DNA of 64,000 nucleotides from Polytrichum commune (taxonomy: Eukaryota > Streptophyta > Polytrichopsida > Polytrichales > Polytrichaceae): NCBI GenBank assembly GCA_950295325.1, contig OX485806.1:13146001-13210000 (forward strand), given 5' to 3'. The notes under the pieces are model-generated. The model did not search any database and was not told the origin of the DNA. It was given only the letters and a program-made list of their open reading frames with translations. A program made the position numbers and the translations under genes. Within the stretch, counting starts at the first letter, position 1, and every line of letters begins with the position of its first letter. This document shows positions 1-10,469 of this stretch, in pieces.

Positions 1-217
1 CTAAACCCATTTGAGCTTGAATTCACCCAATTTTTGATTAACACGACTTTACTTGTTTTTGAGTTTTCTCTTTTACCAGATTCACACCCACATTCCACTA
101 CATCTAGACTAATCCCACAATAAGTTAACTTAGACACATCACTTGCTTTATATTTTTGAATCATTCAATGCAAACACAAATCCTAGGTTTCACTGACTAT
201 TTTAAGATTAAGTTGAC

Positions 218-820
218 ATGTGGCACCATATTGGGCTCACACTTGGCATGGTAATGCTTTTGAACTCTTCATGCATCATTGTTTGTTTGACCATATGGTT
301 AAGAACTTCTCCAATAATTAAAAGAAGGTATACAAGGTGCCAATGGGCAACCTTGACTAACCCCTCATTTAGTGTCAAAGCTCGTGGACAATTTATCCAT
401 TTATGTCCATTTAATTGTCCATTTATGTTAACCACTACATTTGTATTTTGAAAGAAAATTTTGGTCATGGCAATGAACTTGGGGTGGATCCATGGCATCC
501 ATAGCTTCAAACATAATATCCCAAGTGACTTTGTTGTATGCCCTAGCAAAACCTAACGCCATAAAATTTCCTCTTGACTACTTTGTCTTGGCCTTGGCCA
601 TGTCTCATGGGTAAAAAGGACATCATCAAGAATGAAGATAAGAATTAAAAATGTTGTTTGGTCTGCACTAATGATTTCCATGAGAAGTAGTTGTAGCCTA
701 ATATGTAATGCCTTTGCATAAATTTTGTAAATAACATCAAGCAAAGTGATAGGTCTTCAATTTCCAAGTTTTCATATATATTTACTTATTTAAATAACAA
801 GTTGATGAACCTTAAAGTTA
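218..820 (-). pseudogene. LINE (non-LTR retrotransposon) reverse transcriptase remnant
   Basis: Read on the minus strand, this stretch contains recognisable but broken pieces of a plant LINE reverse transcriptase in the right order. First comes an RPITLLDVIYKIYAKALHIR segment (about 765-700), then ISADQTTFL..FILDDVLFTHET (about 675-605). A degenerate YNKV.WDIMFEAMD segment follows (about 540-490), then FQNTNVVVNINGQLNG (about 465-410), and finally LLLIIGEVLNHMVKQTMM (about 300-255). Known L1-type RTs carry a catalytic FADD block beyond the last piece; I do not see it, so the fragment stops inside the RT domain. Frames change and stops interrupt it, so it is dead. The 5' endonuclease part and a poly-A tail are not visible. 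The call rests on the order and spacing of several RT motifs. Confidence 0.75.
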
Positions 821-1499
821 ATTTTGCAGGAAATTTCTTATGAAAAACATTCACACCTGACAAGGTGATGGTCAACCGGAGACCACGATTAGGTGGATTA
901 GAAAGAAGAAGAAAAACAGTACATAAATATAAATGTGGAAGTTATGGAGAAGGAGCACCAAAAACATGGGTGAAAGAAGTGTCAAGTTTAGGTGGATTTG
1001 CATTATTCATCCCAATGTTCACATGAAACACTTAATATTCCAAGACTAGATATCTTACTTTGTAAATGATGTTTGACGCAGGAGGGCGGAGCCCTAGGAT
1101 GAGGATGATTCCAAATTCCCTACCAAACACCGGACTCTACCATGTGTTGTGAGAGTTCAAGAATATCTCTAGTAAATGATTCACGTTTCAAATGAAAGCT
1201 GGAAAATTATTTCCACAATTCCACCATGCACATTTGCCAATTCTTTGTAATAATTTGGTTCTAACACATTTCTAACTTGCAAATAAACTGTATAAATCAA
1301 CTTTGCAAAATCTTGAATTTTTGGTTTTCGGAAGTGTCCCCTAGCATTAATTTTGTTCCAGTGCAATTCTTACCAAATAAAAGTTAGTGGCGTGGGACAT
1401 ATCAACCTCAAATTGCATTGAAAATGCTAGTGGTATAGCACGTTGTTCCCATTGTGGTAAAGAGAGGATAAGAATAAGCTATCAATTGAAGTTAATGTA
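821..1499. other. Intergenic, no gene seen
   Basis: AT-rich sequence up to the MULE insertion point. A 61-codon open frame at 1181-1366 (minus) has no recognisable motif. I see nothing else supportable. Confidence 0.5.
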
Positions 1500-1509
1500 A
1501 GTTCTTGGG

Positions 1510-1606
1510 GAGGGAAGCTATCTTATGAGCGATGAGCAGTGAGCGGTGAACGGTGAGCAGTAACACATGAGCAATGAGCAGTAACATATGAGCAATGAAT
1601 CCAAAT
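1510..1606 (+). repeat. MULE copy 1 left terminal inverted repeat with TGAGC subrepeats
   Basis: The terminal GAGGGAAGCTATCTTATGAG is followed by repeated gatgagc / cagtgagc / ggtgagc / aatgagc units with two cagtaacacatgagc-like variants. The same unit recurs at all ends of this family, so it is a likely transposase-binding region (inference). Confidence 0.85.
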
Positions 1607-1815
1607 TTAGTAAAGACACACGGGTTTAGGGTACACAACCAAATTTTTGACAAATTAATTGCATATTTTCAATTGTAAATTGCCAATATTTTAAATGAAG
1701 CACAAGTGAAAGGGCCCTATTTCCATAGATCATTTAAAACACTTTCAATCCATTGCTGATTTTTATTATAATAATTCAAACCAATAATTGTCATTTATTG
1801 ACATCCTTATACATG

Positions 1816-1935
1816 TAGTTACAACCAACACTTGCACAACTACTCACATTCCACAACACCATCAAGCTCAAGTAGGTGCATAACCTCATTATATGTACAT
1901 GTAGGTGCCATAATTGTGAGCCATTCAAACTGCTC
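1816..1935 (-). pseudogene. Duplicated last ~22 codons of the SWIM transposase exon
   Basis: On the minus strand this reads APTCTYNEVMHLLELDGVVE followed by Cys-Glu and a stop. It is a diverged duplicate of the real C-terminus of gene A at 2416-2490. Flanking 3' sequence resembling that after gene A (a ccgtgagcggtttga-like motif and an ATTTTTATTATAA tract) is duplicated with it. The matching duplicate in copy 2 lies at 54480-54570, so the duplication predates the split of the two copies. Confidence 0.75.
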
Positions 1936-2021
1936 ACAGGTTGAATTAAGGCCCAGAATCTACAAATGAAATGAAATTAGATATTAGAAATAGTCAATAT
2001 GTAGGTAACTACTAGGTTTTA

Positions 2022-2215
2022 AGACATCCGCCTGTGGATGCGAGTTGTATAAGAGACTGGTATTAGGTTTGTATCAACCCGGGTTCGAATCCGGTTGGTT
2101 ATATTGACTGGTGCTATCCCAAATTGAGCTAGTGATAAAGCAGAAATAATCTATAGGCGGATACCAAGAAGTCGTTACTACGCGGATGTGCGTAGAATCT
2201 TCTCAATTATTTTTT
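2022..2215 (+). mobile_element. SINE-like tRNA-derived repeat
   Basis: A segment of about 195 bp starts gacatccgcctgtggatgcg and contains GGGTTCGAATCC at 2081-2092, a good match to the RNA polymerase III B box. It then has a conserved gactggtgctatccc block. A diverged relative occurs independently at 49425-49617, and the orthologous insertion is in MULE copy 2 (54190-54384, opposite strand). A convincing A box and a target-site duplication were not found, so SINE is likely but not proven. It lies downstream of gene A, between the real and the duplicated C-terminus. Confidence 0.55.
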
Positions 2216-2415
2216 ACTTTTAGAAATTTGTTATTATTTATCCATGTCAATCAATCAAACCGCTCACGGTTGGGTCGTAGTCTAAATAGAAATGAAGTTA
2301 CTGAATCATTTGAAATACTTCCAGCCCATTGCTGATTTTTATTATAAAAATCCAAACCAAAACATGTCATATTTTGACATTCAAATATATGGTACTTAAT
2401 AGACCATTTGCAATA

Positions 2416-3783
2416 CTACTCACACTCTACAATACCATAAAGTTCAAGTAGTCGCATGACCTCGTTATAGGTATATGTAGGTGCATGAATGAACTTGTCA
2501 CTCTCGTAATCCACCTTGTACAAAAATCTAAACACATAATAAAGATGTTTACAATACACCCATTTTCCTTTCTTTCCCAATGCATGAGAGGACATTTTCG
2601 TGAAATCCGGGCATATGCAATGCGGGATGTCGCCAATTGTGACATGGTAGGTGATATCCTGCTTGGAGACAATGTTGATTATCACTCCAAAGCCCGGATA
2701 TGGAATGGCAGTGACCCCAACCACATAATAACCTTCCATGAGTCCGGCGCTCTCCCATTTGTTTTTGTGATCCGCCAGAGGTGCTGTTGGATTACGACGC
2801 ACTGTCTTCCCAAACCTGAATGTAGGGTGGGCGTCTGGGTTTGGTGGCATAGAAAAATGTGAGCGAGGGATGGGAAGAGTTGCGATTGTTGAAAGCCTAC
2901 GACAAGGAGACAATGCCTCCCTCTGCTGTAGTTGAAATCCAGCATCTTCAAGTGCCAAAACCTCCTCTCTCGATAGATTGGTACCTATCTTCACTGGCCA
3001 CGTGTTGGGTACTATAGGCCAATCCAACACATATTTCTTCTTACTGCCACTCACACAACGTTTGATGTCGTTAGGACAAAACCAAAATTCATACTCCACA
3101 TTGTTGGGAGAGCAAAATTCCTTCCTGAGCCCTTTGTATGTTGGAGCAGGTGTGTCATGTTTCCCAGTCCCAACTTTGGCATTGCACATAGTCCATGTAA
3201 TGGCCTGCAGTGCCCAACAACGTTTGGCTGAATTGGGTGGCAATCTTGCAATGTGCCACTTAGAAGCAAGACAATCAGTCTCTAATACGGATGTAGTATG
3301 AGCCACACCATGAATTGCAGAACTCAACGATTCCTCTATGCGTTGACGAGTTGCTCGGGTGTTGGAACGAGGAATGGAATAGTTCACTTTGTCGGGTCGA
3401 TGAGAGTCACAATTAGCACCCGGTGGTAGGTTGAGTTTGCGTTTGGTGGAACCAAAGAGCTCTGACCCTTCCAATGCACAATCTCTCGTGTTGACGTATT
3501 CTGCCCCTAGATAAGACTTTATGGCATCGGCCAACATTTTTGGATCTCCACACCTGGCAGCTGCTTTGAGTTTCAAGGAGGCTGAATCAGGACCTTTACC
3601 ATCAGACCCCCCTTTCAACCATGTCCGGTAATTTGCAATTTGCATGAAGGCACGGATCATGTCGTCCACTGTAGCTTCATATAAACAAGTCATTTTGTTG
3701 CCGGACTGTTGGAGCCATTTGTTGTGTACAGTCTCTGCAAGGTTGCATGTTGGCATTTCCGCACGCTCTTCTATTGTCATATC
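2416..3783 (-). CDS. Gene A copy 1, exon 2 (SWIM exon), open reading frame intact
   Basis: It starts at the splice acceptor with GAT ATG ACA (Asp-Met-Thr) and runs open to TAG at 2416. The first 20 codons hold the CNLAETVHN Mutator-type motif. Counting from the internal Met, the SWIM zinc ligands are Cys388, Cys390, Cys410 and His412. SWIM domains bind nucleic acid or protein and are common in plant MULE transposases. It is nearly identical to copy 2 exon 2 (52624-53991), with identical length. With the exon 1 lesions it could make protein only from an internal start. Confidence 0.85.
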   Translation of the reverse strand, partial: DMTIEERAEMPTCNLAETVHNKWLQQSGNKMTCLYEATVDDMIRAFMQIANYRTWLKGGSDGKGPDSASLKLKAAARCGDPKMLADAIKSYLGAEYVNTRDCALEGSELFGSTKRKLNLPPGANCDSHRPDKVNYSIPRSNTRATRQRIEESLSSAIHGVAHTTSVLETDCLASKWHIARLPPNSAKRCWALQAITWTMCNAKVGTGKHDTPAPTYKGLRKEFCSPNNVEYEFWFCPNDIKRCVSGSKKKYVLDWPIVPNTWPVKIGTNLSREEVLALEDAGFQLQQREALSPCRRLSTIATLPIPRSHFSMPPNPDAHPTFRFGKTVRRNPTAPLADHKNKWESAGLMEGYYVVGVTAIPYPGFGVIINIVSKQDITYHVTIGDIPHCICPDFTKMSSHALGKKGKWVYCKHLYYVFRFLYKVDYESDKFIHAPTYTYNEVMRLLELYGIVECE

Positions 3784-4140
3784 CTATGAACAACACACAA
3801 ATATAAAGATAAGACAAACATAAGATAGATTATATATCTAGGTTTGGGTCGTTCGACCCAAAATGGCTGCCACGTTTGGGTCGAACGACCCAAACTGCCT
3901 ACAAGGTTTGGATCGTTCGACCCAAACTGCATACAAGGTTTAGGTCGAACAACCCAAAATGGCTGCCACGTCGAACGATCCAAACTGTTTGTTGTTTGTT
4001 GTGTATAGTCTCTGCAAGGTTGCATGTTGGCATTCCGGCACGCTCTTCTATTGTCATATCCTATGAACAACACAGAAAGACAAAGATAAGAAAAACATAA
4101 GATCTGTTACATTGACTACTGAAGTTTGATATGTATTTAC
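3784..4140 (-). other. Gene A copy 1 intron with internal segmental duplication
   Basis: In copy 2 this intron is only 106 bp (52518-52623). In copy 1 it is 357 bp. The intron 3' end plus about 70 bp of exon 2 start was duplicated (3987-4090), which leaves a second splice acceptor at about 4061. A block of TCGTTCGA-type palindromes (3840-3990) lies between the two copies. The duplicated exon piece contains changes (GCCGGAATG versus GCGGAAATG) and a stop-prone continuation, so the outer acceptor at 3784 is the functional choice. Confidence 0.75.
3838..3990. repeat. Cluster of TTTGGGTCG(TT/AA)CGACCCAAA palindromes
   Basis: There are about five units. Perfect 20-bp palindromes TTTGGGTCGTTCGACCCAAA and TTTGGGTCGAACGACCCAAA alternate with mutated ones, separated by spacers such as ctgcctacaagg and atggctgccacg. 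The same palindrome recurs three times at 10798-10885 inside gene B intron 1. Absent from copy 2. Confidence 0.9.
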
Positions 4141-6269
4141 AAGTAGCATATGGCCATCCCATTGTCTGTAACGAAAGTGCCAAAATCCCAACCACTCTGA
4201 AAGGCCAAGGATGCATTCTTCGTAGGCAGCTCCAGATGACAACCACCAAGAACGAATCACATGGTACTTAGTCTCAGCGTCGTCCATTGTTTTCGCGTCT
4301 TTGTAATCCTTGCATATTTGTTTGTGTTGAAATTGCAAGGATGGTTTGATATACTTTTGGGTCACCTTATCCAAGCTTGCGGACCAATAGAAAAGACATG
4401 TACGCTCACGTGCAACCATTGGTAGACTTGGATCACCATCCCCGTAAATCGCCCTCACCGCATTCCAATTAGCTTGAGCACTATCAGCCATAAAGCCTTT
4501 GAAGTTTACGTTTGGTACATCATTATCTGCCATGACAACATTCAAATTTTTCCAAAAGAGAATTTGCGCTGCACCATCTTCAGATTGCATGTCACAACAC
4601 GCAATAGTCAACACTTTACAGTATCGACTGTCGTACACATGGCAAGCCATGGTCATCCAGTCCTTCAAACGTTTGACATGGTCAAACATAATTCATGAAT
4701 TCTCCATATCCCCACCGACTTGCATCCTCTTCACAAGCTCCACACCACTACCTGGAAGGTCTACAGACATCTTCAAAACAAACACTTTGTCCTTTGATTG
4801 CCCTGGGAACCGACTACCATGGACGAATTTGAAAGCAGAGTGGTCTTTGAGCGCCATAATACTATCCATAGTTCCCATTCCACTACGCAAAAAACACTTT
4901 GATCCAGATACAAAGTTACGACAATTTGGAGACGCAAGAGTGCTGAATTTGTCCATCACGACCTCTAGGGATGAACCAACCAAGTGATGGCCTTCGACAT
5001 TTGTGGGAGATTTGAGAAGATAATCGGCCAAGAATTGTTTGCTCGCCGCCATAACTATGGCTGAATTTTTTGCTGTGGGTGTTTTCAATATTTCATTTGC
5101 AACGCATTGGTATGTCATGTCCAATGATTCACGGCATGTGTCATTGGCCACAGGGTGATCATGTACACCAAGATGAATGCAAGCCCTGGGCATTCCAACG
5201 GATGTGGAGTGGATGTATATGATTCGAGCATTACACAAAGCAATGCACACAGGTGTGGAACGACATACCTTACACTCGACTTAGTAGGAGGAACAACACC
5301 CACAGCAAATGAGATAGGAGTTGAACCGGCCCATTCAGTGTTGTTCCGGAGACCCCCATTGCGATTCATGTAATCACAGTAGTCATTATGACATTGGAGA
5401 TAACCAGCACAAGTAGAGCGCCAGAAGGACAGTCCAAAGTCATTTTAGATATTGGTGGTTTTGGTGGTGCACCAAGGGTGACCGTCGCACATCTTGTCCA
5501 TGCCGTCCATTGAGCGACCATACGTACTTGGAGCTTTGATTACCACAGGAGGCAAGAGAAACAAAACATCACCATTAAAAGAAGATGGTAAGTATTTGAC
5601 TTCACGAACATCTATACTGTCAAAATCAATAGATGCAAGATCGGACTTTGATCTTTTTCTTGACTTTGTCAGCTTCAAGGCATCAACCATAGTCAACCCT
5701 GTAGATGAAGGTGAAGGGTGTAGTGGAGGACGTTGAGAAGGTGAGATTTGGGGAACCACCTTCTTGTACATAAGACCGCAAGGGGATTTGGCTACATGTA
5801 TAGGAAGTTGGGAATGAATAGAATGAACATTTATAAATGGAAATGGCGATGTGTTTGAAAGATCAACAGATGCACAAATGTCATCTTCTGAATCTGATAG
5901 CACAAACACACTATCATCAAGGGGTTCCACCTTATCAGGTGTGATAGAGGGAATTTGAACTGTGGATGTACCGGATTCGTTTGTCAAAATGACAGTTGAA
6001 GCTTGCATCTGAGACTCAGAAAGTCCTATCACCCTAAATGAACCAGGTCCTAAAATCCACATAAAACCAACATCAGTTCTATTTTTTGGAACCAAAATCG
6101 TTTCATACACCTCTCCATCTGCAGAGTACATCTCATGCTCTAAATACATGGTTCCTATCTGGAGGTTGAATCTCAAACTAAATAAATCCTCTGAAACACT
6201 CACATGACTATCATCTTGGAGTGGCAAGATGAAGGGAACAAAAGATCTATGAGCTCTAATGGTAGCCAT

Positions 6270-6697
6270 AGAAAATCAAAAGAACATATGAACAACACAT
6301 CACAAAAATATGGGGTGATTGTTGCTTTTGTATAAAATTATGTGAGGAAATGAATGGAAATGAAAACGTGTGATACAATAATGGATGGAGATGAAAGCGT
6401 ATGATACATAGCATCTAATAATATAGAAGTGGACATAACACAATAATAGTCAGAGAATATTTACGAGCAAAGTATACACAAAATGACGTCAAATACTAAA
6501 AGTATTGGTAGAAATTTAAAATATATATGTGTGGACTGACGTAGATGTAGAACGAATTAAAATTGGTTGGAAAAATAAATTATTGATCATTATGAATAGA
6601 ACAAAGTAGGTGTCAGAAAATTTTGGCGGATATAACAAAAATAAACACATAATGACAAACGCGTCGAAATATCTCGTTCATATCATAAACACCAACG
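6270..6697. promoter_or_regulatory. Central divergent promoter region, MULE copy 1
   Basis: Gene A (minus) and gene B (plus) start from opposite sides of this 428-bp non-coding stretch, so it must hold both promoters. A possible TATA box for gene A is the complement of gtataaaatt around 6329-6338. I cannot place one for gene B. The equivalent in copy 2 is 49970-50382. Confidence 0.55.
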
Positions 6698-6990
6698 ATG
6701 GTGGACGATGTAGAGAGAACACCCGTAAGGCCGAAGAGAAGACGTAGGAAAGCTTTGTATTTCACTTCCGAGAAAAAGAGGTTCAGAATGAGTGTGGGAA
6801 AGAAGAATGCAAATAAGGAAGGAAAAAGAAACTTGTTGAGTACGGTAGAAGAAACTGTGAAGACACTGTGAAGACACTGGATTTTGATGCGATGGAGGAT
6901 GATGAAGATGCAAAGAGCAAAGAAGATGTAGACGATCGTATATCAAAGTCCGAATTGAATACGGGTTCAAAGAAGACGACAAACAAAAAG
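6698..6990 (+). pseudogene. Gene B copy 1, upstream exon 1
   Basis: It begins ATG GTG GAC GAT GTA GAG and encodes a small basic, then acidic segment: RPKRRRRKALYFTSEKKRF, later DDEDAKSKEDVDD. It ends at an AAAAAG/GTAAGT donor. A direct repeat of gtgaagacact (an 11-bp duplication near 6855-6880) breaks the frame. Removing it gives exactly 94 codons in phase with exon 2. Copy 2 has the matching exon at 49700-49969 (90 codons, one TGA). Conservation of frame and donor in both copies supports a real exon. Confidence 0.7.
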
Positions 6991-7146
6991 GTAAGTCAGT
7001 TCAACGTTCACATAATTTGATAATGCATAAGTTGTAAGTTAGGACGGAGAACATTGTACGTTCTTTCACATGTCATGTAGTAGCAATTTATAGAGGTTAT
7101 AAATTGGAGAGAAGAAACCCTATACGTTAATGCACAGCAGCACATG

Positions 7147-9425
7147 TGTGAGGCCAAACCCCCCACCCTTAAGCGTCCGTAGTCCGAGTAGTGGGTTTGG
7201 GCTCACATTCCTCCGCGGTATTGGATTTGGACTTGGATGAGTCCATAGTGCAAGGTTCACCCTTCAAGTGGTCTTGGATTTAACTGGAATTTCACTTTTA
7301 ACAACTCAATGTACGATTTCAATACGTATGTGGAGAATGCACAAGTTAACTATGTTATTTTAACCTCCTTATGCTCGGGTGCTATTTTGTCTTTGTTTGT
7401 TTCTAACGTCCATCCGGCTGCTTTAGCCACGCATGCCTTCAAAGATATCCCTCTTGTGAAGCAAGTCCTTGCCGTCGACTCCACACTATTACATGAGCTC
7501 TCCCTTGTAGATTCCATGTAAGCTTAAGTATTAAAAAGTACTTGTAAGCCTTATGGTAGTTTCACAAGCTTTAATAATTCCTCCCTACTTGTGATCACAA
7601 GTAATGGCTCTTGTTCTCCTAGTGTTGTGTGAGCCCCGTACGTGATTTAGCCTAAGCTCGCTTCTAATATCATTAAGCATAAGTCCTTCCCCTTTCAACT
7701 AATCTTATCCTAATGTTAATACTTAAGTTAGCTTTCAACTAACTATGCCTAAGGTTTAGACCGGCTCAATCAATGATCGGGGAGAACCGGCAGTTAGTTA
7801 TGAATGAACAGGTTGAGCTTGAGAGATAATCGGTTGAAGTTGAAGACTGCTGGAAATACCCAATCATTTCAGAGGAATCTATATAATATACCCCAAGCTA
7901 ATAAATAAAAACAGGAGGATGGCAACCTGTAACCATTTGGACTTGCAAACAGTAGGATCTCAACTGGTTATGCCCAAAACCCATCCAACCAGTTAGAGAA
8001 AGCTACAGAATATACCCCAAGCTAATAATATTACCAGTTAGACTTGCAAACAGTAGGATCTCAACTGTAACCGGTTGGACTTGCAGAAAGTAGGCTCTCA
8101 ACCTGTAACCGGTTGGACTTGCAGACAGTAGGATTTCAACCTGTAACCGGTTGGACTTGCAGACAGTAGGATTTCAACCTGTAGCCGGTTGGACTTGCAG
8201 ACAGGAGGATCTCAACAGGTTATACCCAGAAATTTGTCTGACCAGCTTAGAGGGGACTATAGAATATAACCCGATCTAATAAAGGAAAACAGGAGGATGT
8301 GGACATGTAACCGGTTGGGATTGTAAACTCTAGGATCTCAACAGGTTATGCCCAAAAATGTATCCGGCCCTCAACTGAAGGATTACTTAACAAAACTAAA
8401 TGCTCCACTCTCAATATAAACTTTCCGACAAAACTAGATGCTCAATCCTTCATACATAACACTTATAAGTCCAAACCATTATGTAAATCCAAGTACTACA
8501 ATTGAAAGCTATAAGATAAATTCTAAATTCTTCAAACTCAAGCTACTTCTAGTCAAGAGGTCAAGCCCTCTTCAAGGCCAAATAGCCTTGGCTCTCAAAC
8601 TAAAAACTAAGCACACACATGTGCTCCAATATGGCTTCCCACACCCACACTTATAACTCGTGGGGTGCCTTGGAGCACAAAGGAAAGAGAGAGGATGAGT
8701 GAGGGAAGAATGAGGGATTATATAGTAAGCTTGAGGGGGTGAGCACCCTCAAGGCTCACGATAAGCCCTTGAGATTTCCTCCTACTTAGTAGGCGCCAAT
8801 CCTATCTTCTAAGCCTTCCTCCCTCAAATGATCAACAAGGATCCTAATTCGAACATTTAACTAGCCTTGGCTTTCTACCTACCACACTTTACCAAACTTG
8901 GGATGCTTCAACCCAAACTTAGCCTCCTTCGCTTTCCGCCGCCATAACTTTCTCCCCTTACTTTCCCAAATCGTCGCTCACCACTTAATTCAAACCACGA
9001 TGCTTAACTCGTGATTTGATTGGTGCTTTGAGAATTTGCTTATCCTCCACCTTGCATTCTTCCTTGGGCCTTCCCCATTAAGTGGCCATGATGAGGTGGT
9101 CCACTTGTGCGCTCCATGTGATCCTCCATTCATCCCAATTCGAATGCACTTGCCTCTTGAGTCACTTTGGTTGTCTCCATCCATTTGTACTAGCCTACCC
9201 ACTAACTACTCAATCCAAGTTCTCCTTACCTATCCTCATTCACTCAAATCCTTCCGAAGGTAAAAACACAATAACAACTCACATCCTAGCCTCTTACAAC
9301 ATGGTACTTCTAAGACTAACATTTCACTCTTTTTATATTTTTGTGAAGTAACATGCTACTTCAAAGTGCATCAACTAACGTTTCAAGGGTCTAAGACTAA
9401 ATGTGGGCACCCTTTTGGGCTCACA
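7147..9425 (-). mobile_element. Solo LTR inserted in MULE copy 1
   Basis: Bounded by TGTGAG...CTCACA ends and a perfect 5-bp duplication, acatg (7142-7146 and 9426-9430). In LTR orientation it starts TGTGAGCCCAAAAGGGTGCC. It has a TATATAA box around 8718-8724 followed by a CT-rich start region, then ccggttaca-type tandem repeats, and ends ...GGCCTCACA. No internal retrotransposon coding region or second LTR is present, so it is a solo LTR. It sits in gene B intron 1, inside the palindrome array, so it is younger than that array. Confidence 0.88.
7995..8340 (-). repeat. ccggttggacttgcagacag tandem repeats in the LTR
   Basis: Units of about 40-43 bp (ccggttggacttgcagacag taggatctcaacctgtaa) are repeated at least four times in tandem at 8030-8215, with diverged units on both sides. 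They are part of the LTR 7147-9425 and recur in broken form at 26760-26960. Confidence 0.8.
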
Positions 9426-9465
9426 ACATGGTATATAACAGAAATTTAGGAAGGCTAGAAGTCAG

Positions 9466-10040
9466 GAGGAGAACGCACAGGGTTTATAAGAGCAACTTAG
9501 GAGGCGAGAAGTTGGGAGGTAAAACCCTGTACGTTAACGCACAGGGTTTATAAGAGCAACTTAGGATGCGAGAAGTAAGGAGGTCAAACCCTGTACGTTG
9601 ACGCACAAGGTTTATAAAAGCAACTTAGGAGGCAAGAAGTTAGGAGGCGAAACCCTGTGCGTTAACGAACAGGGTTTGTAAGAGCAACTTAGGAAGGCCA
9701 AAGCTGGGAGGAGAAACCCTGTGCGTTCACGAACAGGGTTTGTAAGAGCAACTTAGGAAAGCCAAAGTTGTGTTTACAAACCCTGTGCGTTAACGCACAG
9801 GGTTTGTAAGCGCAACTTAGGAAGGCCAAAAGTTGGGAGGACAAACCCTGTGCGTTAACGCACAGGGTTTGTAAACGCAACTTAGGAGGCAAAAAATTGG
9901 AAGGCGAAACCCTGTGCGTCAACGCACAGGGTTTGTAAACGCAACTTAAGAAGGCCAAAGTTGGGAGGTAAAACCCTGTGCGTTAACGCACAGGGTTTGT
10001 AAGAGCAATTTAGGAAGGCCAAAAGTTGGGAGGTAAAACG
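9466..10040. repeat. Tandem array of long CCCTGTGCGTTAACGCACAGGG-type palindromes
   Basis: About eight units of roughly 64 bp, each with a palindrome whose core is CCCTGTGCGTTAACGCACAG plus GG. At 9774-9809 the perfect palindrome extends to 36 bp, and perfect 28-bp versions occur near 9841-9868 and 9969-9996. Others have single changes (gtacgtt, gaacagg, gtcaacg). Spacers read gtaagcgcaacttaggaagg. The array lies in gene B intron 1 and is cut on its left side by the LTR; one degenerate unit survives at about 7104-7133. Confidence 0.92.
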
Positions 10041-10469
10041 ACTAGAAGAGCCTAAAACTAAAACAAATATCTATTGTATGAATTTAAATCGATGTTTACA
10101 ACGTAGGAGTAAAAAAACTATTGAAAACGGGGTTAGAATGCAAGAAATAATAAATATGACTACTCAAGTACTCATGCAATACGTTATAGGAGCTAGAAAA
10201 TGACACAAAATAGTATAATTGTTTTTTTGCCCCCAAACCCAAAATTTACGAGGTGGACCAAAACAAGGAAATAGATAGAAGAATGAGAAAAGGAAATCAT
10301 TTCAAACCAAAACAAAATATAAGAAGAATTTGTAGCTACGGAAATTTAGATAATATAGCATATTTTTGTTTTATTTTTGGACCCCATTAGCATTTTTTCC
10401 AGATTTTACAAGTTTTGGCAAATCTACGAATTCCAGATAAATCTACGAAAGTTTTTTTTCAAATTCATG

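Larger units (their letters stand above)
2416..6269 (-). pseudogene. Gene A copy 1: mudrA-like SWIM-domain transposase, inactivated
   Basis: Two exons on the minus strand: 6269-4141 and 3783-2416, with a GT-AG intron at 3784-4140. The start is MATIRAH, conserved in copy 2. In order it has a Ser/acid-rich N-terminus with KVEP and SVFVLSDSEDD, a basic KLTKSRKRSK stretch, then a Cys/His-rich block (CDGHPWC ... CAGHLQC....C), possibly a WRKY-GCM1-type zinc finger. Next comes a MULE core with VYDSRY and GFMADSAQANWNAV, the latter probably holding one catalytic Asp. A CNLAETVHN motif resembles the TN.AES.N signature of Mutator transposases. The C-terminus has a SWIM finger: CIC, 19 residues, then CKH. 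Lesions are a TAA at 5445-5447, a 7-bp deletion near 5280 shifting the frame, and a TGA at 4693-4695 that is also present in copy 2. Exon 2 is fully open (455 codons). Known role of the family: cut-and-paste transposition in the nucleus. Confidence 0.9.

Noticed and set aside
2081-2092. tRNA gene
   Set aside because: Only the B-box region fits. No acceptor stem or cloverleaf could be built, so it was called SINE-like.
2485-2862. 125-codon plus-strand frame
   Set aside because: Antisense shadow of the SWIM exon, which has family motifs; the plus frame has none.
9466-10040. CRISPR-like regular repeats
   Set aside because: The spacers are themselves repeated, the repeats are full palindromes, and the context is a eukaryotic transposon intron.
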